Shown here: piece after piece, positions 1 through 10,295 of the stretch
Numbering within the stretch: the stretch's first letter is position 1
How the letters are laid out: the number at the start of each line of letters is the position of its first letter
DNA from: Pseudomonas sp. PDM16
Lineage (GTDB): Bacteria; Pseudomonadota; Gammaproteobacteria; Pseudomonadales; Pseudomonadaceae
Assembly (NCBI RefSeq): GCF_014851865.1
Contig: NZ_JACVAM010000003.1
Span: 496,001-560,000, forward strand
Length of the DNA: 64,000 nt
Direction: 5' to 3'
Notes under the pieces: generated by a model
Seen by the model: only the letters and a program-made list of their open reading frames with translations
Databases searched by the model: none
What the model was told of the DNA's origin: nothing
Position numbers and translations under genes: made by a program

Positions 1-1131
1 ACCGGTGCGCTGTGCCACTTCACCCGCTTCGCGGACGATGGGTTGCAGCTTGGCGATGAACCGGTTGACCGCATCGGCCATCTCGCCGACCTCGTCGTTG
101 CTGTCCAACTGTACCCGGCGAGTCAGATCCCCCTCGCCGGCAGCCAGGTCCTTGAGCGCGGCGATCAACAGCTGCAGGCGACTGAGCACACGCCAGCCAA
201 GCACCAAGGCCACAACGGCCAGGGTCAGCAGACCGACCACCAGCAGGCCACTCGCAATTCGCCAGCGCAGGCTTTCGGCAGCCTGCTGCACAGTCTCGCT
301 GCCGTTGCGCGCCATGTCGGTGGTAGCCTGCTCAGCCAGCTGCAGGCGTTGCTGCAGGGCCTGAGTGCTGTCTTGGGCTGCGCCGGAGAGACTCTTATCC
401 ACCAGCTCGCCCGCGCTGCCGACCAGGGTGGCGAAACGAGCATCCAGCGCGGTCAACTCCTGCTCCACGCCGTCCAGCGACATGCCCAGTTGCACCTTGC
501 CGATGGGCGCCCCCATTGGATTGATCTCCACCTCGACCAGATGCACCTTGGGATCACGTGAAGCAGCGTCAACCAACTTGGCCAGCGCAGTATCTCCCTG
601 CCCCACCGCCACCAACTCGCGCACGCGCGGATTGCTGCGGTTGAAGTTGCGCGTCAGACGCTGCCCCTGAGCGTCGTAGAACACGGCGAAAAGCACGGCC
701 GGATCACGCTGGACAATACGAGTCAGTGCGGTCAAAGCCGGGGCGTCGTTGTCCCAGATGGCCTTGGGTGCAACACCAGCGAGCAACTGAGCGATGGAGC
801 TGCCCGACTGCTTGAGATTCTCTTCCAGCACCTGGCGCAACTGCGTCTGTTCATCCTTGAGCTGACCTGTCAGTCCACCGGAAAGGCGCTGGCGAGTATT
901 GGTGGAGAGCGCAGCCAGGCCGGCGCGCATCTCATCCTCGGCACTGCCCAACTCGTCGGCAAGGCGCTGGCTCTCGCCCCCCAGACGCTGGGTCAAGTCG
1001 TTGACCAGGCTATCGACAGTGGCGCGCGTCAGCCAGACGGCGATGCCGACCTGCGCCAGCATGGCGAGCCCGAGGGCAATGAATACGGGGCGCAGCAACC
1101 GACTGCGCAACAGCGAGAACAGAACGGACAC
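1..1131 (-). CDS. Methyl-accepting chemotaxis protein (5' part, cut by window edge)
   Basis: Chemoreceptor in the inner membrane that would sense a ligand and pass the signal to CheA/CheW. The minus-strand frame runs 377 codons from a GTG at 1131 (GGAAGG Shine-Dalgarno just upstream) to the window edge without a stop. Visible parts: a first membrane segment at about residues 15-35, a large periplasmic sensor region, a second hydrophobic segment at about 289-312, and the start of a HAMP domain containing DLAAGEGDLTRRV and NDEVGEMADAVN. The methyl-accepting signalling domain lies outside the window. The ligand cannot be predicted. No ATG start is available in a sensible position, so GTG is the best choice. 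Confidence 0.85.
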   Translation of the reverse strand, partial: MSVLFSLLRSRLLRPVFIALGLAMLAQVGIAVWLTRATVDSLVNDLTQRLGGESQRLADELGSAEDEMRAGLAALSTNTRQRLSGGLTGQLKDEQTQLRQVLEENLKQSGSSIAQLLAGVAPKAIWDNDAPALTALTRIVQRDPAVLFAVFYDAQGQRLTRNFNRSNPRVRELVAVGQGDTALAKLVDAASRDPKVHLVEVEINPMGAPIGKVQLGMSLDGVEQELTALDARFATLVGSAGELVDKSLSGAAQDSTQALQQRLQLAEQATTDMARNGSETVQQAAESLRWRIASGLLVVGLLTLAVVALVLGWRVLSRLQLLIAALKDLAAGEGDLTRRVQLDSNDEVGEMADAVNRFIAKLQPIVREAGEVAQRTG

Positions 1132-1227
1132 AACGAAACTCCTTCCGGTCAGGCGACCTGATGCCAATTGCATCGGCCGCGCTCAGCAAAGCTGTAGCTA
1201 AGCAAGGTATAGGCCAAATGCCAGCAT

Positions 1228-1253
1228 AAAAAAAAGCCCCGCAGATGCGGGGC
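1228..1253 (-). terminator. Rho-independent terminator of tolC
   Basis: GCCCCGC / GCGGGGC stem with an AGAT loop, preceded on the plus strand by eight A residues. Read on the minus strand this is a GC-rich hairpin followed by a U run, 19 bases after the tolC stop codon. Confidence 0.9.
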
Positions 1254-1271
1254 TTCGATTTCGCGTGTCGA

Positions 1272-2714
1272 TCAGTACTCCGGGTTGCCCCTAAGCTGAG
1301 ATTCCGCAGCCTTGGCCAGATCCGGAGGCAGGAAGTCCTGGTCTGGGTTGTAATCCGGCTTGAGGAAGCTGGACAGAGCTTCCAGATCGGTCGGTGCCAG
1401 CGTTCCGGCGGCCTGTTTCAGACGCAGGTTATTGAGGATGTAATCGTAGCGGGCATCGTTGTAGTTGCGCACCGAACTGTATAGCTGGCGCTGGGCATCG
1501 AGCACGTCGACGATGTTACGTGTACCGACCTGGTAGCCAATCTCGGTGGCCTCCAGGGCGCTCTGGTTGGAGATGATCGACTGGCGGCGCGCTTGCACGG
1601 TTTCCACGTCGGTATTCACCGCACGGTGCAGGTTACGGGTGTTTTCCACGACCTGGCGGCGCAGGCTTTCGCGCTCCTGTTCGCTCTGGGTCAGGCGATG
1701 GTAGGCCTCGCGCACCTGGGAGCTGGTCAGGCCGCCGCTGTAGATCGGGATGTTCAGCTGCAGGCCGATGCTGGTCTGTTCGGCATCGCCGTTATAGGGT
1801 GAGGACAGATCGTTGTTGGTGAAGCCGAGGGAGTCGTTGTCCCCCTTCTGATACTGAGCCACGGCGTCCAAGGTCGGCGCATGGCCAGCCTTGTTCTGAC
1901 GCAGAGTCTCTTCGGCAGCATCCACCGCGTAGTTGCTGGCCTGCAGGTTGAGGTTCTGCTGGGCGGCGGTATCAACCCAGGCCTTGGCGTCGTTCGGCGT
2001 CGGCGCCAGCACCGGCAGCGTGTGCAGGATGCCCTCTATGGACGCGTACTCGCGATTGGTCAGGGTGACCAGCGCCTGGAAGGAGTCCTCCACGGCACGC
2101 TGAGCCAGGATGCGGTTGGCACGGGCGGTGTCGTAGCCAGCCTGGGCCTCAAGCACATCGGTCTTGTCCGACAGGCCCACGTCGAAGCGCTCGTTGGCCT
2201 GATCCAGCTGGCGCTTGAACGCCGCTTCCTCGGCTTTGGTCGAGGCCAGAGTGTCTTGGGCGCGCAGCACAGCGAAGTAGGTCTCGGCGCTCTGCAGGAT
2301 CAGGTTCTGCTCGGTAGCGGAGAGCTGCAAAGCGTACTGTTGATCAGTGGCCTTGGCCGCCTGGAACTGGAACCAGCGGTCGGCGCGGAACAGTGGCTGA
2401 TTCAAGCTGGCGCGGTAGGACAGGCCGCTGCGTGAGGCGCTTACGTTGCCGGCGCGGGTATCCACGTCGGTCTCGGTGTTCATCGAATCGGCACCGGCGG
2501 AAAGATTGGGCAGCAAGCCGGCACGAGCCTGCGGCACCACTTCGCTGATGGCGGAGTAATTGGCACGAGCGGCAGCCAGGTCGGCGTTGTTCTTCACCGC
2601 CTCGTTGTAGACGGTGACCAAGTCGGTCTTGGTCGCCAGGGGAGCGTCTTCAGCCCAGGCCATTCCTGAAGTGGCAGCAGCTACTGCGAGCGCCAGAGAG
2701 AGTCTGCGTAGCAT
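1272..2714 (-). CDS. tolC: TolC family outer membrane channel protein
   Basis: Outer-membrane trimeric exit duct that works with tripartite efflux pumps and type I secretion systems. The 480-residue product has a signal peptide (MLRRLSLALAVAAATSGMAWA, cleavage near residue 21) followed by two outer-membrane-efflux repeats rich in helical coiled-coil sequence. Typical features are the YNEAVKNNADLAAARA start of the mature protein and the GTRNIVDVLDAQRQLY segment near the C terminus. The length is normal for the family. The open frame extends upstream to 2843, but the signal peptide and an AGGA ribosome site fix the start at 2714. It is transcribed away from thiC and ends in a clear terminator. 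The adjacency to thiC is, as I recall, a conserved Pseudomonas arrangement. Confidence 0.93.
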   Translation of the reverse strand: MLRRLSLALAVAAATSGMAWAEDAPLATKTDLVTVYNEAVKNNADLAAARANYSAISEVVPQARAGLLPNLSAGADSMNTETDVDTRAGNVSASRSGLSYRASLNQPLFRADRWFQFQAAKATDQQYALQLSATEQNLILQSAETYFAVLRAQDTLASTKAEEAAFKRQLDQANERFDVGLSDKTDVLEAQAGYDTARANRILAQRAVEDSFQALVTLTNREYASIEGILHTLPVLAPTPNDAKAWVDTAAQQNLNLQASNYAVDAAEETLRQNKAGHAPTLDAVAQYQKGDNDSLGFTNNDLSSPYNGDAEQTSIGLQLNIPIYSGGLTSSQVREAYHRLTQSEQERESLRRQVVENTRNLHRAVNTDVETVQARRQSIISNQSALEATEIGYQVGTRNIVDVLDAQRQLYSSVRNYNDARYDYILNNLRLKQAAGTLAPTDLEALSSFLKPDYNPDQDFLPPDLAKAAESQLRGNPEY

Positions 2715-2942
2715 GATCAGTCCTAGATACGGGGAGAGGAATCGGGCAAGGCTAAGGCTGCGGCTGGCGGCGGTCAAGGCGGGCGCAACGCAACGGCAGG
2801 CCGGTTTTCGACAAGCTTTGTTGCTTGCTCGCAACAATGCCACTGCCGCACCGCTCAGGCCTGGGGATTCCCGACGAAATGCCTGGCCGGCCGCCGGCTC
2901 CGATTGTTGTTCTGGGTCAACCTTGATTAGACTGCCGACTGT

Positions 2943-5009
<2,067 letters not shown>

Positions 5010-5023
5010 GCCCTGCCCTTGCC

Positions 5024-5048
5024 AGGCCCCGCGCAGTTCTCGGGGCCT
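5024..5048 (+). terminator. Hairpin between thiC and the permease gene
   Basis: AGGCCCCG and CGGGGCCT form an 8-bp stem around a nine-base loop, followed by GTTTATT. It starts 15 bases after the thiC stop and could be a terminator or a partial one that lowers expression of the downstream permease. Confidence 0.6.
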
Positions 5049-5078
5049 GTTTATTCCCCTGCAGAGAATAATAACGAA

Positions 5079-6344
5079 GTGAACACGCCCAACTATTCAC
5101 CCAACCTCGCCGTGCCGCTGACCGAACGCGCCTTTAGCGCCCGCGACCTGCTCGTGCTGTGGTTCTCCCTCGGCATGGGCCTGATGGTGCTGCAGGCCGG
5201 CGCCCTGCTCGCGCCAGGCCTGGGCCTGGCCGGCGCCCTGCTGGCCATCGTGCTCGGCGTGGCGCTCGGCGCCCTGCTGCTCGGCGCGGTAGGTGTGATC
5301 GGCAGCGACACCGGCATGGCCTCGATGGCTGCCCTGCGCCTCAGCCTCGGCCGCCACGGCGCAACCCTACCGGCACTGCTCAACCTGCTGCAGCTGATCG
5401 GCTGGGGCGCGTTCGAGATCATCGTCATGCGTGACGCCGCCAGCCTGCTGGTCGGCAAGTACCTGGGCGCGGACAGCGCCTGGATCAACGCCACCCTGTG
5501 GACCCTGGTGTTCGGCGCCCTGGCCACCCTGCTGGCAGTGGCCGGCCCGCTGGCCTTCGTTCGTCGCGTGTTGCGCCAGTGGGGCATCTGGCTACTGCTC
5601 GGCGCCTGCGCCTGGCTGACCTGGAACCTGTTCGCCAAGGCCGACATGGCCGCACTGTGGGCTCGCCCGGGTGATGGTTCGATGAGCTTCGCCCTGGGCT
5701 TCGACCTGGCCATCGCCATGCCGCTGTCCTGGCTGCCGCTGATCGCCGACTACTCGCGCTTCGGCAAGCGTGCTGGCGGCATATTCGCCGGCGCGGCGCT
5801 GGGCTTCTTCGTCGGCTGCCTGTGGTTGATGAGCCTGGGCGTGGCCTACACCCTGGCCTTCGCTGCACCGGAAGAGGCCAACAGCCTGCTGCTGGCCCTG
5901 GCCGGTGCTGGCATGGGTATCCCGCTGCTGCTGATCCTGCTCGACGAGTCGGAGAAGGCCTTCGCCGACATCCACTCGGCCGCCGTCTCCAGCGGCACCC
6001 TGCTGCCGCTCAAGGTCGAGCACCTGGCGCTGGCAATCGGCGTGCTCTGCACCCTGATCGCCTGGTTCGCCCCGCTGGCGCAGTACGAGCACTTCCTGCT
6101 GCTGATCGGTTCGGTGTTCGCCCCGCTGTTCGGCGTGGTGCTGATGGACCACTTCGTCCTGCGCCGCCGCCAGCTGCCGAGCAGCGTGCCGCTGCTGCGC
6201 TGGGACAGCCTGCTGGCCTGGGCCTGCGGCGTGGCCACCTTCCATGTGCTGGTCAGCTTCTACCCCGCCGTCGGCGCCACCCTGCCGGCGCTGAGCCTGG
6301 CCGCCGCCCTGCAACTGCTGCTGGGCAAGCTGGCCGGGCGCTGA
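5079..6344 (+). CDS. cytX: NCS1-family permease, CytX-like (putative hydroxymethylpyrimidine transporter)
   Basis: Inner-membrane transporter of the nucleobase-cation-symport-1 family, 421 residues and about 12 hydrophobic segments. Family features include FSLGMGLMVLQAGALLAPGLG in the first segment, IGSDTGMASMAALRLSLGRHG and WLPLIADYSRFGKRAGG. Its place just behind the TPP-controlled thiC suggests that it imports a thiamine precursor such as hydroxymethylpyrimidine, the role assigned to CytX, rather than cytosine. The substrate is inferred from context. A GTG at 5079 is chosen because the frame's ATG at 5019 lies within ten bases of thiC and in front of the intergenic hairpin. The stop codon abuts the stop of the convergent gene as a shared TGATCA. 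Confidence 0.8.
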   Translation: MNTPNYSPNLAVPLTERAFSARDLLVLWFSLGMGLMVLQAGALLAPGLGLAGALLAIVLGVALGALLLGAVGVIGSDTGMASMAALRLSLGRHGATLPALLNLLQLIGWGAFEIIVMRDAASLLVGKYLGADSAWINATLWTLVFGALATLLAVAGPLAFVRRVLRQWGIWLLLGACAWLTWNLFAKADMAALWARPGDGSMSFALGFDLAIAMPLSWLPLIADYSRFGKRAGGIFAGAALGFFVGCLWLMSLGVAYTLAFAAPEEANSLLLALAGAGMGIPLLLILLDESEKAFADIHSAAVSSGTLLPLKVEHLALAIGVLCTLIAWFAPLAQYEHFLLLIGSVFAPLFGVVLMDHFVLRRRQLPSSVPLLRWDSLLAWACGVATFHVLVSFYPAVGATLPALSLAAALQLLLGKLAGR

Positions 6345-7097
6345 TCAGCCGCGACCAGGGAAGTAGAAAGGTTTGACGATGCCGTTAAGCCGCGAGTAGG
6401 GAATGCGTAACTCGGGATGGCCACTGGCGTACGGCGCGATGCGACCGACCTCGTACTTGAGCATCACCGAGTCGCGCAGCAGGGCCACATTGGCGGTGCG
6501 GGCGAAGGGCCACTCGGCCTGGTATTCCAGGTCATCGCCCAGGCCGCTGGACTTGAGCCAGGCCTGGTGCGCCAACTCGGCCTGCTGCCAGAAGGCGGTC
6601 TCTCCGTCCGGCAGCAGCAGGTCGTCCAGGCTCAGCAGGCGACCCTTCTCACGGTCGTAGTTGAGGTAGGCGCGCCCGGGGATGCCATGGGCGCCGCCGG
6701 TGAAGCGATAGCTGGACAGCTCGATCACCACCAGGCGGTCGTGCTGCTCCAGCACCTTGGCCTGCAGGTAGCTCATCCAGCCCGGTTTGGCCGTGGCCAG
6801 AAACTCTCGCTCGTAGATCTGCAGCGAGGGCGACGGCGGATCACCCGGCAGCTCGATGGTCAGTTTGAGCAGCTCCTGCTCGATGCGCGCATTCAGCTCG
6901 GGCAGCTCGTCGAAACGCTGCACGTCGACATTGATCAACGGGCACTCCTTGCCTTCGCAGCCCGGCGCGCGATGCTCCCAGGCGTCACGCGTGACGGGCA
7001 GCGCCGACGACTTGGGCTTGGCGGCGAGCAGTATTGCCTGGCACCCGCTCAGCAACAGCGAGAGAGACAGCAGGCCGGCAACAGCAATGGGACGCAT
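6345..7097 (-). CDS. DUF3298/RsiV-like lipoprotein
   Basis: Predicted exported lipoprotein of 250 residues. The N terminus MRPIAVAGLLSLSLLLSGCQ is a lipoprotein signal with lipobox LSGC. The C-terminal half has the DUF3298-type signature SSYRFTGGAHGIPGRAYLNY followed by a conserved LLSLDDLLLPDG segment, and the N-terminal half resembles the DUF4163-type partner domain. Proteins of this build include the anti-sigma factor RsiV, but here there is no membrane helix or sigma-binding part, so a structural or ligand-binding envelope role is more likely. The start at 7097 has an excellent GAGGAAAG ribosome site; the frame opens 7 codons earlier. Function unknown. Confidence 0.8.
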   Translation of the reverse strand: MRPIAVAGLLSLSLLLSGCQAILLAAKPKSSALPVTRDAWEHRAPGCEGKECPLINVDVQRFDELPELNARIEQELLKLTIELPGDPPSPSLQIYEREFLATAKPGWMSYLQAKVLEQHDRLVVIELSSYRFTGGAHGIPGRAYLNYDREKGRLLSLDDLLLPDGETAFWQQAELAHQAWLKSSGLGDDLEYQAEWPFARTANVALLRDSVMLKYEVGRIAPYASGHPELRIPYSRLNGIVKPFYFPGRG

Positions 7098-7222
7098 GGA
7101 CTTTCCTCGGGACGGCAACGGGCGTTTCGACTATTCACGACGCCGGGCGTTCCCGGCGCGCGCGGCCATTGTCGCCGCACGCGCCTTGCCATCCAAGCCC
7201 ATCCGCAACTCGCCCAGAACCT

Positions 7223-7406
7223 GTTTACGAGCTTCTGGACTACAGCCGGACAAGGCGCTACGCCAGTAACAGCCTCCGGCGGGTCAAAGCGCCGAGGAAC
7301 GGACGGGGCCCGCATTCGGGTTTACGAGCTGTAAATGGGCATTCCGAGACGCCGCGTCCCGGACTGCTTTTAACGCCGTATGGCCGGCGACCAGGAGATC
7401 GTAAAC
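7223..7406 (+). repeat. MITE-like dispersed repeat, copy 1
   Basis: Non-coding element bounded by inverted termini GTTTACGAGCTTCTGG and CCAGGAGATCGTAAAC. Its interior matches the reverse complement of 63234-63371, for example GCCGGACAAGGCG, GTAAATGGGCATTCCGAGACG and GTATGGCCGGCGACCAGGAG. This copy is about 45 bases longer, with extra sequence in the left half. It fills the gap between the DUF3298 gene and the end of the ThiF operon. No coding capacity is evident. Confidence 0.8.
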
Positions 7407-7412
7407 CGGTTC

Positions 7413-8615
7413 TCAAAGGCTGAAGTCGCGGCGTACCTGCAGGTAGAGACGATCACGGTTATCGAACTGACCGTACTGGGTAGTCTGCCCGCCGCTGAAA
7501 GCGATGTAGCCCGTCTCCAGGTACCACTGGTTCCACGGTCGGTAGCCGAGGTTGGCCTTGACCATGTGGCTGCTCTGCACTTCTCGGTTGTACAGCCAAA
7601 GGATGCCGGCGTTGAGGCGCTGCTTGGACCAGTCCTTGAGCACCGCCGCCGATGCTTCCCAACCGGTCTCACGCTGCAGGCTGGCCGGCGCGCCGTGGCG
7701 ATGACTGACCGTGGCCTGCAAGTTCACCGTCCATTCGTTGCGAGTCAGGTCGAGGCCGAGCAGCGCCGCCGACTTGGGCACGTTGTCGGCGCCTTCCGGG
7801 GTCTGCAGCGGTTCGTTGAACAGGTACACAAGATCGCCGCGCACCACCCAGTCGCCAGCCGGGCGGGCGAACGAGGCGCCGACCAGACTACGGCGGCGCT
7901 GTTGCTCGACCATCTGCCCCTTCTCCACCACGTATAGAGGATCAGGACTGAGGCCGTCGAACAGATAGAAGTCCAGGTCAGTACCGTCGACCAGCATCTT
8001 TCCGCGCCAGCCGATATCCGGTCGCTCGTGCTCGTCGTCCTCGGCCAGTCCCTCCGGCCGGCCAGCGATGGCAAAGTCGGCACCGGCTGGCGCGTAGCGG
8101 GTGGTTTTGGTCTTGGGAGCGACGACGAACTGCTGCTCCAGGCTGCCGCCGTAGATCTCCACCACAGCCATCGGCCGGGTCTGGCGACCGAGGGAGTAGT
8201 CGTCGATATAGGGCAGCAGGAACTCGCGCAGGTCCAGCGGGTTGAGCACATCGACCAGTCGGAAGTAGTCGCCGCGGCCCCAGGCGATCTGCTGCTGACC
8301 GAGGCGCCACTGCCAGTTGTCGCCGGCCCAGGTGACGTACAACTCGCGCAGCTCCTGGTCGGACTCCATACGATCCTCCAGCTTGCCTCCAGCATCGTCA
8401 TACTGGCTGCGGTAGCGTCCGAGCAGCACACTGTCGAGGGTCCAGTTGCCCTCGCTGATACGACTTTCCAGCAGCGCCTCGGCCCGATGGCCGGAGCTGC
8501 TGGCATCGGTGGCGTCATGATGGTAGCTGTCTTCCAGGTAGCCGCGACTGCTGAAGGTCGCCGCGGCCAGCGGCAGGCTGGTAAGACCCAACAGACCGAT
8601 AAACACTGCACGCAT
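7413..8615 (-). CDS. DUF1302-like outer-membrane beta-barrel protein
   Basis: 400-residue protein with a signal peptide (MRAVFIGLLGLTSLPLAAA) and alternating aromatic and polar residues to the end, as in a beta-barrel. It ends in a Phe-containing strand (LYLQVRRDFSL), a usual outer-membrane sorting signal. The segment WRLGQQQIAWGRGDYFRLVDVLNPLDLREF is characteristic of the DUF1302 family, which often accompanies RND/MMPL exporters in Pseudomonas. It is the last gene of the six-gene ThiF operon; its ATG overlaps the stop of the LolA-like gene by one base (TGATG). It is likely the outer-membrane part of the export route. The substrate is unknown. Confidence 0.75.
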   Translation of the reverse strand: MRAVFIGLLGLTSLPLAAATFSSRGYLEDSYHHDATDASSSGHRAEALLESRISEGNWTLDSVLLGRYRSQYDDAGGKLEDRMESDQELRELYVTWAGDNWQWRLGQQQIAWGRGDYFRLVDVLNPLDLREFLLPYIDDYSLGRQTRPMAVVEIYGGSLEQQFVVAPKTKTTRYAPAGADFAIAGRPEGLAEDDEHERPDIGWRGKMLVDGTDLDFYLFDGLSPDPLYVVEKGQMVEQQRRRSLVGASFARPAGDWVVRGDLVYLFNEPLQTPEGADNVPKSAALLGLDLTRNEWTVNLQATVSHRHGAPASLQRETGWEASAAVLKDWSKQRLNAGILWLYNREVQSSHMVKANLGYRPWNQWYLETGYIAFSGGQTTQYGQFDNRDRLYLQVRRDFSL

Positions 8616-9397
8616 CAGCGGACCCCATTGCGCAGGGCGCGCTCGCTGAAGTTCTGGTCAGCCAGATCCAGGTTGTAGTCGGCGGCGGTACGCAGCAGCC
8701 GGGTCTGGCCTCCCTCGACCAGGTTGCTCATCAGCGACTCGTTGACCGTCCAGAAACCTTCCACCTCGGCTACATCCACCACCTCGAAGGTCTTGATCTG
8801 ACGACCGCCCCGAAAGAACTCGTCGCGCAGGATCAGGTTGCGCTCACGGTCGATATACACCAGGCGCTGGCTGTAGCCAGTGCGCGGATTTTCCAGGCCG
8901 TCGGCGGTGCGCGCGTCGATCACGTAGACAGGCCGGCCCTTGAACTCTTCCTCGCGCAACAGCTTGTACTGGTAGTCGTCGACACGCATGCGCTCGATGT
9001 CGGCGAAGGAGAAGTCGGTGCCGAGGAACGGGCCTTCCTTGGAGTTGGTGGCGATGCGCCGGGTCTTGCGCAGCGCCGGCAGGTACAGCCACTGGTCGTC
9101 TTCACGGGCCTGAGCCTCGGCGTAGCTGTGCATGAGGATGCCGGTGCCGGCAGTGTCACTGGGCGCAGTGAAGTACAGGGTGGACTTGCGTTCCTCGCCA
9201 TACTCCTTCTCCAGCATCAGCAGCTTGCGCTCGCGGACGAAACCATCGGCCATGGTCTGCACCAGGGTCACTTCGGAGCGACGGTCCTGGCCTTCATCAC
9301 GGTCACGCACGGTGCGCATGATGGTAGTGGGGTCGAGAGCCTCGGCCAGGGCCGGCAGACTCAGCAGCAGGCCGAGGGCGATCAGGGAAATACGCAT
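8615..9397 (-). CDS. LolA-like outer membrane lipoprotein-sorting protein
   Basis: 260-residue periplasmic protein with a signal peptide (MRISLIALGLLLSLPALAEA). It matches the group usually named outer membrane lipoprotein-sorting protein: WLYLPALRKTRRIATNSKEG, FLGTDFSFADIERM and YKLLREEEFKGRPVYVIDAR. Family members have a half-barrel fold like LolA and often pair with MMPL-type exporters, where they are thought to carry a hydrophobic cargo through the periplasm. Here it lies between an unknown exported protein and the DUF1302 barrel in one operon, with a GGAG ribosome site 10 bases after the preceding gene. The carrier role is inferred. Confidence 0.82.
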   Translation of the reverse strand: MRISLIALGLLLSLPALAEALDPTTIMRTVRDRDEGQDRRSEVTLVQTMADGFVRERKLLMLEKEYGEERKSTLYFTAPSDTAGTGILMHSYAEAQAREDDQWLYLPALRKTRRIATNSKEGPFLGTDFSFADIERMRVDDYQYKLLREEEFKGRPVYVIDARTADGLENPRTGYSQRLVYIDRERNLILRDEFFRGGRQIKTFEVVDVAEVEGFWTVNESLMSNLVEGGQTRLLRTAADYNLDLADQNFSERALRNGVR

Positions 9398-9407
9398 GGA
9401 AAACTCC

Positions 9408-10295
9408 TTAACGACAGTCGACTGTCAGGTAGCTGTTCGGGGTGGATGACCAGCGAGCCGTGGTGTCCAGGCGGTAGCCCGGCAGGGATGGGGTGTCCGG
9501 ACGCTGGCGACCGAGCACAACCACCTTGAGGCGCTGGAAGTCGGGCCGGGCCAGGTCCTGCAGATCGCGGCTGCGCAGACTCTCGGCGATCAGGTAGAGC
9601 TGGCCGACCTCGTCATCGCTGGCCGGGAGGCCGGACTCGCCGTTCAACACCTGCCGCAGGTAGGCCAGGATGTCTGCAGCCGAGTAGGCCTGCAGGCTGC
9701 GCTCACGCAGGGTCACGGTGGCCTGCTGCAGCGCCTGCAGGGTGGCGGTGCGCGATGGCACCGCCCCTTCGGCCTGCAGCGTCCACTCGTTGAGCTGGAA
9801 GCCCTCCAGCGCCCCTTGTGCACCACTGGCGACGCGGCAGTTGGGGTTGAAGTCCGCCGCCAGGTGCTTGGCGTAACTCAGCAGCAGCTCGGCCTTCTCG
9901 GCCTTGGCGTAGGGTTGCGCCAGGCGCAGCCAGAAATGCGTGCCGTCGTGCTGGGCAGTAACCAGGCGTGGGCCAAGCAGCGGATGCGTCTCGACCAGGC
10001 CGGCCAGGGTCTTGAGGCCAGCTGGAGTCAGCTCACGGGTCTCGATCAACCGGCGGAAGCGCACATCGTCCCCCTGGGTGGCGATGGCGTTGGTGCTGGC
10101 CAGGCTGTCCAGGGACTGGATCGGCGTCCGTCCCTGGCCATCCTTCACTTCCCACAGGTTCTGCGTGGCACCTACCAGTTGCTGCAGGTGCCCCGCCTGA
10201 TACAGGTCGCCGCCGGGGTAAAGGGTCAGCGCCAGCCAGTCCTGAGCGCCCGCCGGCAGGGCCACGCACAGCAGCCAGAGCAGATGCTTACGCAT
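9408..10295 (-). CDS. Unknown exported protein in the ThiF/MMPL operon
   Basis: 295 residues with a signal peptide (MRKHLLWLLCVALPAGAQDW) and no further membrane segment, so probably periplasmic. I do not recognise a family. The body has mixed helix and strand character, with one mid-protein Cys (NPNCRV) and a second close to the C terminus (YLTVDCR), which could form a disulfide. The gene starts inside the end of the exporter gene (8-base overlap, with a GGAGCCGG ribosome site), which points to tight coupling and a role in the same export process. It might be a periplasmic adaptor or substrate-binding part. Confidence 0.7.
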   Translation of the reverse strand: MRKHLLWLLCVALPAGAQDWLALTLYPGGDLYQAGHLQQLVGATQNLWEVKDGQGRTPIQSLDSLASTNAIATQGDDVRFRRLIETRELTPAGLKTLAGLVETHPLLGPRLVTAQHDGTHFWLRLAQPYAKAEKAELLLSYAKHLAADFNPNCRVASGAQGALEGFQLNEWTLQAEGAVPSRTATLQALQQATVTLRERSLQAYSAADILAYLRQVLNGESGLPASDDEVGQLYLIAESLRSRDLQDLARPDFQRLKVVVLGRQRPDTPSLPGYRLDTTARWSSTPNSYLTVDCR

